64,000 bases of DNA from Xylanibacter ruminicola (GTDB lineage: Bacteria > Bacteroidota > Bacteroidia > Bacteroidales > Bacteroidaceae), in contig NZ_FRBD01000004.1 in the NCBI RefSeq assembly GCF_900142525.1, forward strand, positions 124,001 through 188,000, given 5' to 3'. This document shows, piece by piece, positions 55,899 through 64,000 of the stretch. Position 1 is the first letter of the stretch, and each line of letters opens with the position of its first letter. Under the pieces are notes generated by a model. It was not told where the DNA came from. It ran no database searches and saw only the letters and a program-made list of their open reading frames with translations. The translations under genes and the position numbers were made by a program.

Positions 55899-58262
55899 TT
55901 AAGGAATAAGAGTTATCTTATTTAAGATAAACTTCTCGCCTTGTATTTGCAGACTAGAACTTGGAGTCCAACCTAAATTCTTCTCCATAGCGAGAACTTG
56001 TGCATCATCGCTGGTCAGTACATAATCGAAGTAACCTTTACTTATATCAGTATTATAACCATTCTTATCACAATCATTCATTGTCCAACCTTGTTCGTAG
56101 CCGGTAAATATCTTAAAGTTCCAGTCATTTACAGAACCATTATAGCTTGTTGCACTACTTTGCATATAGAAACGAATAATACTGCCAGCTTTTAGTCCCT
56201 TATTCATGAATGCGCCATAAGCAAGGGAAATCTTGTTGCTCCATCCGAAATCCAACGGACCGGTCCATAGGGTTTCTTCTGCAGCAGGAGTTGGCTGATT
56301 ACTATTATCATAGGTAACACTGAGAAGCTTAAAATTGTTGCCATATACACGCATTCCTTGACTCTTGAATCTTTCAGCAGTAGTGGCATTAAGTTTCAAC
56401 TCAATATAGCTATTTAGTGCGGTGTTTTCATAATTACACTTATCATTTCCTGTTACCCAACGAGTATCGCCCAAATCAACATCTGTCCAAGTATTGGCTA
56501 AATAGATTGCTTTTACATTGAATGAACTATTTGCCACGCCATAGAAGCGCACAATGGTTCCATCGCCAACTTCTGCGAAATTACTAGCAGCTATTTCAAC
56601 AGAATTACTATAATTTACAAAATTAGTTTCACCAGTCCAGATAGATGTCTCACTCGCTGACGGTGTAACGGTATAGGTTGTATTCTCTGTACTATTTGCA
56701 CTATCCTTTATATAGAAATACTGACCATACTGATCTATTTTCAAGCTATCAGGTACTCCATCGAGTGGATAAAGGTTTGCCTCAACACCATCATTCCATG
56801 GATCAATTCTGTTCACTACATAATCTGAAAAGCCTGTATAAGCCTCCTTGATATCAGTACGTTCGTAAGCCCAGCGTGTACCTGGTGGAACACAAAGCTT
56901 ATGAGGTGCTTCACCCTCCTCGGCAGTAAGATCATAGGTAGAAGAAGAATATCTCACAAAGATTGTAATATTGTTAATCGTTGCATCATTAAGCGAATTG
57001 AAGTTATATATGAAAGTCTTAGCAGAAAGACCCTCCATATGCGACATACTGATTTCCTGATCAGGATTGCAAGTATTAATCAATACATTGTTAGCTACGC
57101 CATAAGCAAAGAGTGAGTGAACAGGAGTGTTATCCTGATCGAACCACATAGCAAGTTCACCTCCCGCTGCCAGCGGAGTAATTTTGGCATAGTACTTATG
57201 AGTATTATCACCAGGATAATCGCTCTCGGTACCATCTGCATTCTTGATTACCTTATATTCGTCTACAATTCGAGCATCAAAGACTAAGTCATTGTAGTCG
57301 TAATCCTTCCTATTTGATGAGCTTCCAAGGTCCTCACAGAACACCCACTTGTGTACCAGCACATGCTGCTTAGTATAAACCTCGGTTCCATCAGTGTCTG
57401 TACTAATACCTCCACCAGTACTACTGCCTGAGCCAGAAGATGTAGCAGGACTGATTCTCACAATCCAGTCGTTATAAATCCAATCACGACCCACGTACAT
57501 ATTCTTATTATTCGCCTGTTCTGCAGAAGGAGAGGCACAGAAGTCGAAACCAACATAATAGTAACCAGCAAGCGATGCATCGATATCTGCACCAGCAATA
57601 ATATAATACTCAAAGTGATCTTTACTATCACGGGTATTATGATATCCAAACTGATTTGTATTAGATGCATTAGTTCCCATATCAAGCATCAACGTGGTAC
57701 CAATGTACTGCTGTTTCGTTTCATCATCAGTATAAACGGTTGTATTGGTGCCATTATTGAAGTTGTTTACATGCTCATAATAATAACTGCTTCCACTTGT
57801 ATTATAAGCAATGATTTTATTCATACTTGCATGGATATCGCCCGTACTCTGACCAAAACCATCATAATATGAATTATTACTCTGATGAACCTGATGTACC
57901 CAATAATTATTCCAATTGATAGTGATAGTATTGGTCTGGTTCTCGCGTTTTTTGCTGAACTCTGCTAATACCTTAGCAGCCTCATCAGCGGTAACATTTA
58001 CAGGACGATTCCAATTTTGATACCATAGATTACCATTCACATTCACAGAACGTGTTTTGGCATGTACAGCAGAAAGTGCTGCATCACCAAATCCCCAATC
58101 CTGGGTAGAACTAATCTGACCATAGAACTTTTCGAAATTCTGTGCGAATTGGGCTTTCTTTTCTTCTTCAAGGGAATTGTAATTCCCCAGATCCTCACCG
58201 CAACTACTCATAAAAACGTTGCAGATAAGAACCAATGCCCCTGCTATCAAATACTTCTTCAT
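55899..58262 (-). CDS. LruC-domain surface lipoprotein with repeated C-terminal domain
   Basis: A 787-residue lipoprotein (lipobox FMSSC). The N-terminal 280 residues are Asn/Tyr/Ser-rich. A Gly/Ser linker (SSGSGSSTGGGIS) leads to an LruC/DUF4842-type domain with the motif RKDYDYNDLVFDARI, whose alternating Asp/Asn resembles a calcium-binding loop. After about residue 530 two related beta modules follow: one from SIWTGETNFVNYSN, one from LWTGPLDFGWSNK, each containing an IVRFY or IIRFY strand and ending near a LLSVTY or LNKITL strand. Function is unknown; the build suggests a surface adhesin or ligand-binding protein. It is divergent from a second LruC gene. Confidence 0.75.
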   Translation of the reverse strand: MKKYLIAGALVLICNVFMSSCGEDLGNYNSLEEEKKAQFAQNFEKFYGQISSTQDWGFGDAALSAVHAKTRSVNVNGNLWYQNWNRPVNVTADEAAKVLAEFSKKRENQTNTITINWNNYWVHQVHQSNNSYYDGFGQSTGDIHASMNKIIAYNTSGSSYYYEHVNNFNNGTNTTVYTDDETKQQYIGTTLMLDMGTNASNTNQFGYHNTRDSKDHFEYYIIAGADIDASLAGYYYVGFDFCASPSAEQANNKNMYVGRDWIYNDWIVRISPATSSGSGSSTGGGISTDTDGTEVYTKQHVLVHKWVFCEDLGSSSNRKDYDYNDLVFDARIVDEYKVIKNADGTESDYPGDNTHKYYAKITPLAAGGELAMWFDQDNTPVHSLFAYGVANNVLINTCNPDQEISMSHMEGLSAKTFIYNFNSLNDATINNITIFVRYSSSTYDLTAEEGEAPHKLCVPPGTRWAYERTDIKEAYTGFSDYVVNRIDPWNDGVEANLYPLDGVPDSLKIDQYGQYFYIKDSANSTENTTYTVTPSASETSIWTGETNFVNYSNSVEIAASNFAEVGDGTIVRFYGVANSSFNVKAIYLANTWTDVDLGDTRWVTGNDKCNYENTALNSYIELKLNATTAERFKSQGMRVYGNNFKLLSVTYDNSNQPTPAAEETLWTGPLDFGWSNKISLAYGAFMNKGLKAGSIIRFYMQSSATSYNGSVNDWNFKIFTGYEQGWTMNDCDKNGYNTDISKGYFDYVLTSDDAQVLAMEKNLGWTPSSSLQIQGEKFILNKITLIP

Positions 58263-58308
58263 ATAGACTTTAATAAAATTGTTACGTAACTATATAGATT
58301 TTCGGGTG

Positions 58309-58316
58309 CAAAGTTA
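58309..58316 (-). promoter_or_regulatory. -7 box of the first LruC gene
   Basis: TAACTTTG on the minus strand, 47 bp before the start. Confidence 0.5.
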
Positions 58317-58401
58317 CCACTTTTTTCGAATTCTTGTATGAATTTTATGGTTAAAATCTGTAAATATTTAGAAAATATGCATCACTTATCAGATTATTTT
58401 G

Positions 58402-58409
58402 TAATTTTG
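58402..58409 (+). promoter_or_regulatory. -7 box of the second LruC gene
   Basis: TAATTTTG, 20 bp before the ATG at 58430. Confidence 0.5.
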
Positions 58410-58429
58410 GCCACAAAAACAGAAAAGAA

Positions 58430-59716
58430 ATGCATAAAAGTCTGATTACTACCATCATAGCAGGCATCGCCATCACCTTAGGAATGATGGCATGCAACAA
58501 GAATGTTTACGATGAAAAGATACATGAAGAGTTAATACATTATTATTCTAAGGTAGATAGTGTAGACCAGCAACACATGTGGCAACTCTCACAAGATAAA
58601 ACCCTGCGCTTTCAGGTTCCTTCGGGCTCAAGTTATAAACAGTTACGTGTTTATACAGCCAACCCTCTAACCGATTCAAATGCAGAATTGATGAGTCAGA
58701 TTTATGTTTCCTCAGGAAAGTCGGGTTCACTAACTGTCAATGTACCTTATCAGTTGTCAACTATTTATGCAGCGCTGGTTGATGCAAGCGGCCTTCTCTA
58801 TGTATCATCCCTGCCTACGTCTTCATCACCACTTTCAATAGATTTCACTGATGTTACAAAAGGCGTGGCAATCACATCACATAAACCTCAGACCTATACT
58901 TACCTTTTTGAAGAAAATTATCCAGAAGCTGGCGACTACGATTATAATGATATAGTTCTACGTGTATCTCAGCAGCGTACAGCCGAAAACGAAATAACCG
59001 TCAATGTTACTATTTCGGCGATTGGAGCCGATAAGCAGATTGCAGGCTGTATCCGACTAGTAGGTTATCTTTACGAGAACATCGACTCGGTATATACAAC
59101 AAATGGAGATTCGTTTAATGAAGGCTTCAATCCCCAGAAACAGTATTACTTCCATAAAGACACCACCCTTCTTATTGAAGGCCAGAACCATGAGGCAGTG
59201 TTGAATATGTTTTGTGATGCGCATTGGGCAATGGCATTTAATATGAGTCTCGACTACGGGCTCTTCCAGCGTAAGAAATACAATGTTTTGACTTCTGTTG
59301 GCGATAACTACCAGATACGTACTCCACGTACTATCAGCTACGTAATAAGATTTAAGGACGGTTTCAGTTCAGTACTAGATAACTTTACTCTCGACACGCT
59401 TGATCCATTTATCCTTACCGAGTACAATGGCGGTGTTTGGGAGACTCACACCGAGCAGTTCAAATCAGCCAAAGTGCTCCACGAGTATTTCGTACCATCC
59501 TTTAAGGATCTACCCTGGGCACTAATGGTTCCCGAAGCAGATTTCCTGTATCCGCTTGAGGGTCATGAAATAGGATATCGGAAAAAGACAGAAGATGGCA
59601 AGGTCGCTATGTATGGCGCATACGCCACAGTAGGTCACTCATTCGGAGAGTGGGCTGAGGATCATAACAATTATCTTGACTGGTATCTCTATCCCAACAA
59701 ACAGCTTACGTATTAA
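58430..59716 (+). CDS. LruC-domain lipoprotein (DUF4842-type)
   Basis: A 428-residue lipoprotein (lipobox GMMACN). The N-terminal 150 residues form a small beta domain (LRFQVPSGSSYKQLRVYTANPL). The rest is an LruC/DUF4842 domain opened by YLFEENYPEAGDYDYNDIVLRV, the same Asp/Asn-rich motif as in its neighbours, and closed by a conserved GHSFGEWAEDHNNYLDWYLYP segment typical of this family. No enzyme signature is visible. It is divergent from the first LruC gene (167-bp shared promoter region) and convergent with the third, and all three are probably surface or periplasmic structural/binding proteins. Confidence 0.8.
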   Translation: MHKSLITTIIAGIAITLGMMACNKNVYDEKIHEELIHYYSKVDSVDQQHMWQLSQDKTLRFQVPSGSSYKQLRVYTANPLTDSNAELMSQIYVSSGKSGSLTVNVPYQLSTIYAALVDASGLLYVSSLPTSSSPLSIDFTDVTKGVAITSHKPQTYTYLFEENYPEAGDYDYNDIVLRVSQQRTAENEITVNVTISAIGADKQIAGCIRLVGYLYENIDSVYTTNGDSFNEGFNPQKQYYFHKDTTLLIEGQNHEAVLNMFCDAHWAMAFNMSLDYGLFQRKKYNVLTSVGDNYQIRTPRTISYVIRFKDGFSSVLDNFTLDTLDPFILTEYNGGVWETHTEQFKSAKVLHEYFVPSFKDLPWALMVPEADFLYPLEGHEIGYRKKTEDGKVAMYGAYATVGHSFGEWAEDHNNYLDWYLYPNKQLTY

Positions 59717-59739
59717 CCCAATATAGCTAAACAGAAAAC

Positions 59740-59772
59740 GGAGGGGCATTCACATCACGCGAACACCCCTCC
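59740..59772 (+). terminator. Terminator shared by two convergent LruC genes
   Basis: Stem ggagggg / cccctcc with a 19-nt loop, centred in the 88-bp gap between the convergent stops at 59716 and 59805. Confidence 0.6.
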
Positions 59773-59804
59773 TAAATTTAACTATAATAGAGTATTAAAA
59801 AATC

Positions 59805-62219
59805 TTATTCACCATAAACAAGTCCTGATGTAGGATTCTCATACCAGCCACTCAATTCTGGTCTGAGTGTAAGATCAGCTTCCTTACCCCAACTTGTAAA
59901 CTCAGGATAAGCATAGTTAACAGTATAGCGCTCCTTTGGCCATTTCCATCTGCCAGGAATAGCAAGACCTAATGGTCCCCAAAGGCCATCTGTATTACCA
60001 GCTTTCTGAATGGTGATATATCCATCAACAGCTCCTGTCTCCTCATCTGGATTCGAACCGATTCTGAATGGACGAATCTTGAAGTCGGCACTTTGGAAAT
60101 CGAAATTCGAGGGCTTATCAATAGTCACGGATACAGGAGTAGCATCAACGCCCTTACCATTGCCCGTATTAATCATGACGCCAGAAGACTGACCTAAGGC
60201 TGCGTGTACCTCAGATCCATTTGCCCATGCAATGCGAGTGTCACCTAGATAAACATAGTTATCGTATTCACAACCAGCAGCAACCAAGGTTACAATAAGC
60301 TTAGAAGCATCGGCATCACTCTCTCTAACCTGGATAACCACATCGTTCAAATCAAAGTCGCAACGCGTCTTGTTATCCTCGAAAGCGTATGTCCAGCTCT
60401 GATTCTCCTCCACAATACTTGGTTCGCCGGGAATAGTCCATGTAGCAGCACACTGACCACTCTTAGTCTCGACTTTAACGTTAGCAAAATCATCACCAGT
60501 TACAAACTTGGTAACATTATGAGTATTCCATGTTTTATCGCCATCTTGGTTGGCTGCCAACTGTTCGGCAGTTGTCTCACTCCAATAACTTACATTGCTA
60601 TAAGTGCTATACATATCAATACTATTAAAACCTTTATAGAACTTAATGCTATTGTAGGCAAGAGTCAGATTAGCTCCTTGAACATTGAATGCATATCCGG
60701 TATAGACAGGAACCTGCGTCTCACCACCAAGACGAACAAAACACTTAGCATTATCGTCTGATGCAACAAATCCCTGCATCAGGTTCTTACCAATAAAGTC
60801 AGCACCCTGACGCCCCCACTTAGAACCATTCTTCACATTAAAGCCAGAGTTATTAGCCATGTTTACACGGAAGTTATTAAATACGGCAGTATTCAATTCT
60901 GCATAACTGTTCTGCATCATATTAAACGATCCATCGGTAAAATTGCATTGCTCTGTAACAATAAGCTGGCAATAATTATAGAAAGTTCCGTTGTGAGCAC
61001 TAAACACCATCGTTCTGGTTGTATAATGACCATTGTTAATCCATGTTATACCTGCTTGCGTTACCTTGGTTTCGCCAGCAATGTTCACTGTTCCATCGCT
61101 ATAGAAATTACAAGTAGAGTTCATTGTCATTGATGGTGCAGTAAGTTCACAACCATCACCCATATTCATAAAGTAAGATGTATTGCTAGAACCAGCACTA
61201 TAGCTTAATGGCCCCGTAACTGCAAATGCACCTTCATTATAAACAGCAGCATTATTGCCTATATCATAGCCCCCCGCATTTTGGGCATTTACCGTACCTC
61301 TGTTATAAAGCCTAATACCGCCATTGTGTGCGATGTGGTCACGTTTATCATTCAATGTGGCACCTGCTGCTACAGAAATAAGACCTCCGCATTCTCCATA
61401 ATTACTATCAAGGGTTACATTTCCTCTCAATATATAAATATTAGCAAACTCCATTCCATCACGTTTAATGGTGACATCGCCATCTACATCAACGTATATA
61501 TTATTAGCTTTTGACTTATTATAATCATTACTCCATGTTCCGCCGATTGTCACTTCGCCAGATCTGGTTACTTTATAATTTCGGCCAGTACTATTGTCCT
61601 TGTATACAAAATACAAATTTCCGGTCAAATCGGCAACCTCTAATGCTGTAGAAGGAATTGATGTGGGAAAAGCATCTGCTATTTCAGAAGAAGTAGGTGC
61701 AGTAAATGCACTATAAGTATCACCATTAACCGTAATAGAACGTGTTCTTGATGCACTTACTTCCACCTCATCGTATACTATTTCTTTATCCTCGTTAAAC
61801 TCCTTTAATTCTCCATCTTCAATATTTGCCGAGCGATATACTGTTTCCCCCTCGTTATTGGTCAAACCGAAAAAATAAACATGTTTATACGATGGGGCAC
61901 GGAATGTTGCCGTAAAATTCTGTCCATTATTCACAACATCTGTTGCCAACACATAGCCAACACCATCCATTAAAGGATCGTTAGAGTACACTTTCACCGT
62001 ATAAACCTCACCATCCTTAATATCAACAGGAATATTTGCAGTAATCATTGCAGACATCACCCAATCTTGGTTCTCTGGGATATAGAAACCAAGTGTTTGT
62101 TGAGCATTGTTGAGGGAGGCTTCTTGTTCCTGCTGCTCGTAATTAAAATCCTGTGTACAGGCTGTCATTGCACAACCCATAGCAAGGGCTGCAACTCCAT
62201 TCAAAAGGCATTTTCTCAT
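59805..62219 (-). CDS. LruC-domain lipoprotein with beta-helix-like middle
   Basis: An 804-residue lipoprotein (lipobox AMTAC). The first 180 residues are a beta domain like the N-terminal part of the second LruC protein (GEVYTVKVYSNDPLMDG). Residues about 235-480 are a run of short Asn/Gly-rich strands (NIYVDVDGDVTI, GGIRLYNRGTVNAQNAGGYDIG, AAVYNEGAFAVTG) that look like a right-handed beta-helix or autotransporter-type passenger. The C-terminal part holds the LruC/DUF4842 motif YAFEDNKTRCDFDLNDVVIQV and the closing GRWKWPKERYTVNYAYPEFTSW segment. It is probably a surface adhesin; no ligand can be named. Confidence 0.75.
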   Translation of the reverse strand: MRKCLLNGVAALAMGCAMTACTQDFNYEQQEQEASLNNAQQTLGFYIPENQDWVMSAMITANIPVDIKDGEVYTVKVYSNDPLMDGVGYVLATDVVNNGQNFTATFRAPSYKHVYFFGLTNNEGETVYRSANIEDGELKEFNEDKEIVYDEVEVSASRTRSITVNGDTYSAFTAPTSSEIADAFPTSIPSTALEVADLTGNLYFVYKDNSTGRNYKVTRSGEVTIGGTWSNDYNKSKANNIYVDVDGDVTIKRDGMEFANIYILRGNVTLDSNYGECGGLISVAAGATLNDKRDHIAHNGGIRLYNRGTVNAQNAGGYDIGNNAAVYNEGAFAVTGPLSYSAGSSNTSYFMNMGDGCELTAPSMTMNSTCNFYSDGTVNIAGETKVTQAGITWINNGHYTTRTMVFSAHNGTFYNYCQLIVTEQCNFTDGSFNMMQNSYAELNTAVFNNFRVNMANNSGFNVKNGSKWGRQGADFIGKNLMQGFVASDDNAKCFVRLGGETQVPVYTGYAFNVQGANLTLAYNSIKFYKGFNSIDMYSTYSNVSYWSETTAEQLAANQDGDKTWNTHNVTKFVTGDDFANVKVETKSGQCAATWTIPGEPSIVEENQSWTYAFEDNKTRCDFDLNDVVIQVRESDADASKLIVTLVAAGCEYDNYVYLGDTRIAWANGSEVHAALGQSSGVMINTGNGKGVDATPVSVTIDKPSNFDFQSADFKIRPFRIGSNPDEETGAVDGYITIQKAGNTDGLWGPLGLAIPGRWKWPKERYTVNYAYPEFTSWGKEADLTLRPELSGWYENPTSGLVYGE

Positions 62220-62264
62220 ACTCTATAAATAGTTAAATTTCAGCTAAACGAATTAATTCTGCTG

Positions 62265-62296
62265 CAAAATTACATATTTTATCAGAATAAACCAAA
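62265..62296 (-). promoter_or_regulatory. Promoter of the third LruC gene
   Basis: Minus-strand -33 TTTG (62293-62296), 20-nt spacer, -7 TAATTTTG (62265-62272), 45 bp before the start. Confidence 0.6.
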
Positions 62297-62346
62297 TACT
62301 TTTGCAAATATTATACGTTTTTGTGTATAGTTTTAACAAATAAATA

Positions 62347-62640
62347 TCAATACTTCCTCTTAGGATTCTTGGGAAACCAACCTTTCTCCACTCTCTTTTT
62401 CTGTGCAAAGAGTTCTCCTATCCCCCAAAGGGCAGAAGCTCCAAACACTCCTACTATTGAAGAAAGGATAGCATCCTCAATAAAAAGTGCGCCAAACACA
62501 CAAGCCAAACCTATGATGAGATATAGTATCCAAGGACGAGTGCCCCAATAATATTCAGTTTTTATAACAATAGGATGCCAAATACCTATGGCAAGAAAAG
62601 TGCAGACAGCAATTATAATTCCAGTAAAATACATATTCAA
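62347..62640 (-). CDS. DUF4491 membrane protein
   Basis: A 97-residue inner-membrane protein with three hydrophobic helices and the signature IGIWHPIVIKTEYYWGTRPW of the DUF4491 family, which is confined mostly to Bacteroidales and related gut bacteria. Function is unknown. A basic C-terminal tail (FPKNPKRKY) follows the last helix. It starts 3 bp after the stop of the alpha/beta-hydrolase gene and shares its transcript. Confidence 0.85.
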   Translation of the reverse strand: MNMYFTGIIIAVCTFLAIGIWHPIVIKTEYYWGTRPWILYLIIGLACVFGALFIEDAILSSIVGVFGASALWGIGELFAQKKRVEKGWFPKNPKRKY

Positions 62641-62643
62641 ATT

Positions 62644-63480
62644 TTAAAAACTTTTCAACCATGCTTTAAGTTCAAAAACCATTTGATAGTGATATTCAAA
62701 TGTTTCACGATATCCCCATCCGTGCCCACCTGTAGGATAGATATGAATAGAGGCAGGAACATCGTGTTTATACAACTGCTGATAATAGCTAAAGCCATTG
62801 CAGGCAGGCACCGCTTTATCATCGTCACTCAAGGCAAGGAATGCTCGAGGAGTAACACGATTGACCTGAAGGTCATTACTAAATTCAACTTCAAGTTTTT
62901 TCAGTTCCTTTTTACTCTCTATCACACCTAAAAAATTATCATGCGACCCTTTATGGGTAAAACCAGGATCCATCGTAATCACTGGATAGAAGAGAATCTG
63001 GAAGTTTGGCGCAGCATCGCCTTTGGAATGAGTAGCGATGGTAGAAGCCAGATGACCGCCAGCCGAGAAGCCCATAATACCTACATCATTGGGGTTAATA
63101 TGCCACTCTGCTGCATGGCGACGAACAATCTTTACTGCCTCTTCGGCATCAGATATGGGCACTAAACGATTACCATGAGGCATACGATACTTAAGCACAA
63201 TGAGTGCAATACCCTGAGTATTGAAAAACGGGGCCCACTGATGCCCCTCATGATCCATAGCCAGATGACTATATCCACCACCAGGGCAACATACCACAGC
63301 TCTACCTGTTGCTTTCTTAGCATCTGGTAGATATACTGTTATTTCTGCCTGATCTTTCTCATCAGCGCTCACCACCTCGGGAGCATTTGGCCATAATTTC
63401 ATTGTTGTACCTTTTTGTGCAAAAGCTGTGGCTGTGAAGGCCAACAGCAGGGTAGATAATATCGTTTTCAAACTTTTCAT
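62644..63480 (-). CDS. Exported alpha/beta-hydrolase (acetyl-xylan-esterase-like)
   Basis: A 278-residue exported hydrolase (signal peptide 1-21). Catalytic elements are the oxyanion motif CPGGGYSHL, the nucleophile GFSAGGH, the Asp in LSDDDKAVP and the His in PTGGHGWG. It belongs to the BD-FAE/endo-xylanase-associated esterase group that removes acetyl or feruloyl groups from plant glycans. It is divergent from a sialate O-acetylesterase gene and co-transcribed with the DUF4491 gene. It is distinct in sequence from the three CE1-like esterases in the window. Confidence 0.85.
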   Translation of the reverse strand: MKSLKTILSTLLLAFTATAFAQKGTTMKLWPNAPEVVSADEKDQAEITVYLPDAKKATGRAVVCCPGGGYSHLAMDHEGHQWAPFFNTQGIALIVLKYRMPHGNRLVPISDAEEAVKIVRRHAAEWHINPNDVGIMGFSAGGHLASTIATHSKGDAAPNFQILFYPVITMDPGFTHKGSHDNFLGVIESKKELKKLEVEFSNDLQVNRVTPRAFLALSDDDKAVPACNGFSYYQQLYKHDVPASIHIYPTGGHGWGYRETFEYHYQMVFELKAWLKSF

Positions 63481-63505
63481 TGCTTTAAATATGTTAATCG
63501 CGGTG

Positions 63506-63513
63506 CAAAGGTA
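63506..63513 (-). promoter_or_regulatory. -7 box of the alpha/beta-hydrolase operon
   Basis: TACCTTTG on the minus strand, 26 bp before the start codon at 63480. Confidence 0.5.
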
Positions 63514-63534
63514 ATATTTTTATTTTTATTTTTG

Positions 63535-63542
63535 TATCTTTG
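63535..63542 (+). promoter_or_regulatory. -7 box of the sialate O-acetylesterase gene
   Basis: TATCTTTG, 31 bp before the ATG at 63573. Confidence 0.5.
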
Positions 63543-63572
63543 TCGCCATAAACTTGAAATTATCAACAAAAA

Positions 63573-64000
63573 ATGAAGAGAAACCTAATTTTAGCTGCAA
63601 TTGTTGCAATATCACTTGGAACCCAGGCAAAGGTTAAGTTACCACATCTGATTGGCGACAACATGGTGATACAACAACAGACAGAAGCTCGTCTGTGGGG
63701 CTGGGCCAAACCTGGTCAAACAGTAAAGATATCCAATTCCTGGAGCAATGAAGTAAAAACAACCAAAGCCAACAAGCAAGGTGAGTGGTTGATAAAAGTA
63801 AGAACCCCGAAAGCCAGTTACACCCCACTATCTATCACTTTCGACGATGGTGAGAAAGTAACCATCAACAATATTCTTGCGGGCGAAGTATGGGTATGTG
63901 CAGGACAGTCGAATATGGAGATGCCTGTTAAGGGGTTCTGGATGTGTCCTGTAAAAGACTACAATCAAGTAGTCATCGATTCAAAAAAACACGAAGGAGT
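63573..64000 (+). CDS. Sialate O-acetylesterase (5' part, cut by the window edge)
   Basis: The first 142 codons of an exported esterase (signal peptide 1-19, cleavage near GTQAK). LPHLIGDNMVIQQQ and LWGWAKPGQTVKI are the typical N-terminal beta domain of Bacteroidetes sialate O-acetylesterase/SGNH-type proteins. NILAGEVWVCAGQSNMEMPV holds the GQSN block with the nucleophile Ser. These enzymes remove acetyl groups from sialic acids or, in many gut species, from plant glycans. The gene continues past base 64000, so length and remaining catalytic residues are unseen. Confidence 0.88.
   Translation, partial: MKRNLILAAIVAISLGTQAKVKLPHLIGDNMVIQQQTEARLWGWAKPGQTVKISNSWSNEVKTTKANKQGEWLIKVRTPKASYTPLSITFDDGEKVTINNILAGEVWVCAGQSNMEMPVKGFWMCPVKDYNQVVIDSKKHEG

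Overview
The window looks like a chromosomal segment of a Prevotella-like member of the Bacteroidales. The evidence is SusC/SusD pairs, an S46 dipeptidyl-peptidase, LruC-type surface lipoproteins, a BT4734/VirE-type primase, the order rplM-rpsI-rpsB-tsf, and many promoters with the Bacteroidetes -7 box TAnnTTTG. No rRNA, tRNA, CRISPR array, integrase or transposase was found.

Layout. 0-2.3 kb: a GNAT-like protein, an MgtC-type membrane protein and a small exported protein. 2.7-7.5 kb: a minus-strand operon of a GH3 glycosidase and two CE1-like esterases. 7.6-9.9 kb: a small alarmone synthetase and a thioredoxin-fold lipoprotein lacking the CxxC pair. 10-15.6 kb: pnp, then rplM-rpsI-rpsB-tsf behind a structured leader. 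15.7-18.4 kb: a PfkB sugar kinase, a flavodiiron protein and a LOG-family hydrolase.

18.5-42 kb is a large beta-mannan-type polysaccharide utilisation locus, all on the minus strand. The main operon runs from a SusE-like lipoprotein (39,253) through GH26 mannanase, SusC/SusD, a second SusC/SusD, a DUF5060 glycosidase, GH30, a CE1 esterase and a clan GH-A glycosidase to a GH2 beta-mannosidase (18,565). Upstream lies a two-gene unit of a sodium:solute symporter and a cytoplasmic GH130 phosphorylase, divergent from an AraC-type regulator. Inferred working order: surface cutting by GH26, import by SusCD, periplasmic trimming by the esterase, GH-A, GH30 and GH2 enzymes, inner-membrane uptake by the symporter, and phosphorolysis by GH130.

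43-47.9 kb: a voltage-gated K+ channel, then an accessory-looking patch. This patch holds a shortened HU-like protein, a 460-bp imperfect inverted repeat carrying eight copies of TACCTACA, a VirE-type primase/helicase split by a frameshift, and an AlbA_2 (Schlafen-type) protein. It is the least ordinary part of the window.

48-55.6 kb: an exported flavodoxin with a DEAD-box RNA helicase, then an operon of SpmAB, a Wzx-like flippase and an S46 peptidase. 55.9-62.2 kb: three lipoproteins that share the LruC-type Asp/Asn-rich motif. 62.3-64 kb: DUF4491, an alpha/beta-hydrolase and the 5' part of a sialate O-acetylesterase cut by the window edge.
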